Position numbers and translations under genes: made by a program. Under the pieces are notes generated by a model, which did no database searches, was not told the origin of the DNA, and saw nothing but the letters and a program-made list of their open reading frames with translations. DNA of 6,445 nt. Source: Coleofasciculus sp. S288. GTDB taxonomy: Bacteria; Cyanobacteriota; Cyanobacteriia; Cyanobacteriales; Coleofasciculaceae. Positions 5,336-6,445 of the stretch are shown one piece after another; positions within the stretch are counted from its first letter, which is position 1, and every line of letters begins with the position of its first letter. Where the stretch lies: contig JAIUYC010000235.1 in NCBI GenBank assembly GCA_020216575.1, positions 1 through 6,445 of the forward strand. Direction: 5' to 3'.

Positions 5336-6445
5336 ATGTTTAAGAACATGACCTTGCAAGCACGGATGGTCAGCGCATTTGTGTTCATGGGTCTGATCGT
5401 ATTAATCGTTGCTCTAGTAGGGTGGATCGGAACCTCTCGGTTATCCCGCTATATCGATGAAATCGGAGAAAAGGCATTTCCCAGCACGGTTAGCTTGTGG
5501 AAAATTAACGAAGCGCAGACCCAAATTGAGTCATCAGAGCGAGCGCTGCTTAATCCTAGAACAAGTGCTGAGGAAAGACGAAATCAGATAACTCGGATTG
5601 AAAAAGCCTGGAAGCAGATAGACGAAGGATTTAGCGAATACGAAGAAATTCCCCGCCGTTCAGAAGAAGACAAGCTTTACCAAGCCTTTCTACCACTATG
5701 GGAAGAGTGGAAAGAAGATCATCAGGAATTTCTACAGCTCAATCAAGAATTTGAGAGATTCACCATTCTCGATCCTCTGCGAACGGAGTTGGAGTTGCGG
5801 CGTCAGGGGCAAAGTAATTCACCTCGGATTGCAACCGCTATGGAAGCCAGTGACAAGCTGAGCCAAATGAACGAGCAGGCATTTACAGAGAATGTACCTG
5901 CATTCAGGGAATCGACGGAAGCGATGCTAGAACTTCTGTCCTATAACGTTAGCTTGGCAGAAGCCGCTAGGAACTCAGGTGCACGAGGAGTGCTTCGCTC
6001 TATTTTCTGGATTGTTGTTGGTACAGTAATCGGTCCTCTCACGGCCGTGCTGTTTGGGATTTACTTTAGTAATGCGATCGCTAGACCCTTGGGTCGTAAA
6101 ATTAGTCGAGTTGTAGGAGTGGCAGAACAAATCTCTGAGGGCGATTTGACTACTCAAGTTCAACTCACGGAGGATAAGGACGAGATTGGGAAACTCCTCA
6201 CCGCCTTCGGAGTCATGACCCAAAACCTAAATTCACTTATCCGCCAAGTACAGCAATCCGGAATTCAGGTAACGACTTCCGCCACTCAAATTTCGGCGTC
6301 TGGCAAGCAATTAGAAGCCACTGTCACCGAACAAGTTGCTTCTATCAATCAGGTAGTCGCCACAACGAGGGAGATTGCTGCCACTTCTGGGCATCTCGTA
6401 CAAACGATGACGGAAGTCACCTCCACCTCTCAAGCGACTGCGCTT
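5336..6445 (+). CDS. Methyl-accepting chemotaxis protein, 3' end outside window (WspA-like)
   Basis: The first 370 codons of a chemoreceptor; the frame is open to the last base, so the gene is partial. Membrane segment 1 (about 12-32) is followed by a charged, helical extracytoplasmic domain (about 35-218) of four-helix-bundle MCP type, then membrane segment 2 (about 223-244). A HAMP linker follows (about 245-300: ARPLGRKISRVV at 249-260, SEGDLT at 267-272, DEIGKL at 282-287). The beginning of the coiled-coil signalling domain has QISASGKQLEATVTEQV (318-334) and TTREIAATSGHLVQTM (343-358), a pattern I associate with WspA-type receptors. The hairpin tip that binds CheA and CheW is beyond the window. 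With the CheW and TPR-bearing CheR upstream, this is the likely substrate of that methyltransferase. The ligand or stimulus is unknown; WspA in Pseudomonas responds to surface contact. One HIP1 site lies at 6074-6081, in the HAMP segment. Confidence 0.9.
   Translation, partial: MFKNMTLQARMVSAFVFMGLIVLIVALVGWIGTSRLSRYIDEIGEKAFPSTVSLWKINEAQTQIESSERALLNPRTSAEERRNQITRIEKAWKQIDEGFSEYEEIPRRSEEDKLYQAFLPLWEEWKEDHQEFLQLNQEFERFTILDPLRTELELRRQGQSNSPRIATAMEASDKLSQMNEQAFTENVPAFRESTEAMLELLSYNVSLAEAARNSGARGVLRSIFWIVVGTVIGPLTAVLFGIYFSNAIARPLGRKISRVVGVAEQISEGDLTTQVQLTEDKDEIGKLLTAFGVMTQNLNSLIRQVQQSGIQVTTSATQISASGKQLEATVTEQVASINQVVATTREIAATSGHLVQTMTEVTSTSQATAL

Overview
The window looks like chromosomal DNA from a cyanobacterium, probably a filamentous or large-genome one. 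The evidence is six perfect copies of the HIP1 octamer GCGATCGC (at 2280, 3436, 3957, 3992, 4082 and 6074), several short 7-bp tandem repeats of the cyanobacterial STRR kind, and a GC-rich palindromic repeat of a type scattered through such genomes. The protein families fit this. The exact genus cannot be read from the sequence.

Left part (1-2130): an AT-rich stretch without a convincing gene (1-528), followed by one long gene (529-2130) for a polytopic GT-C family glycosyltransferase of the GT39/ArnT/PMT_2 type. This part has no HIP1 site and a visibly lower GC content than the rest, so it may be a differently evolving or acquired block.

Middle (2232-2975, minus strand): a class I SAM-dependent methyltransferase that converges on the glycosyltransferase gene. 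Its start lies almost back to back with the start of the next gene.

Right part (2984-6445, plus strand): three consecutive chemosensory genes, namely a small CheW-like adaptor, a CheR methyltransferase with a C-terminal TPR segment, and the first 370 codons of a four-helix-bundle/HAMP methyl-accepting chemotaxis protein that runs off the window. A TPR-bearing CheR beside a single-domain CheW and a membrane receptor is the gene content of a Wsp-like (alternative cellular function) array, in which the TPR-CheR methylates the receptor and the CheW links it to a CheA kinase. The kinase, CheB and the output regulator are not in the window and would be expected to the right.

The most interesting DNA-level signals are in and around cheR. 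A 50-nt nested inverted repeat lies just ahead of its start codon. The linker between its catalytic domain and TPR contains a perfect 11-bp palindromic repeat and several heptamer repeats translated in frame. Between cheR and the receptor gene, a heptamer array ends in the receptor's Shine-Dalgarno sequence, and near-identical 13-bp direct repeats bracket the spacer, as if about 150 bp had been inserted or expanded between two genes once closely coupled.
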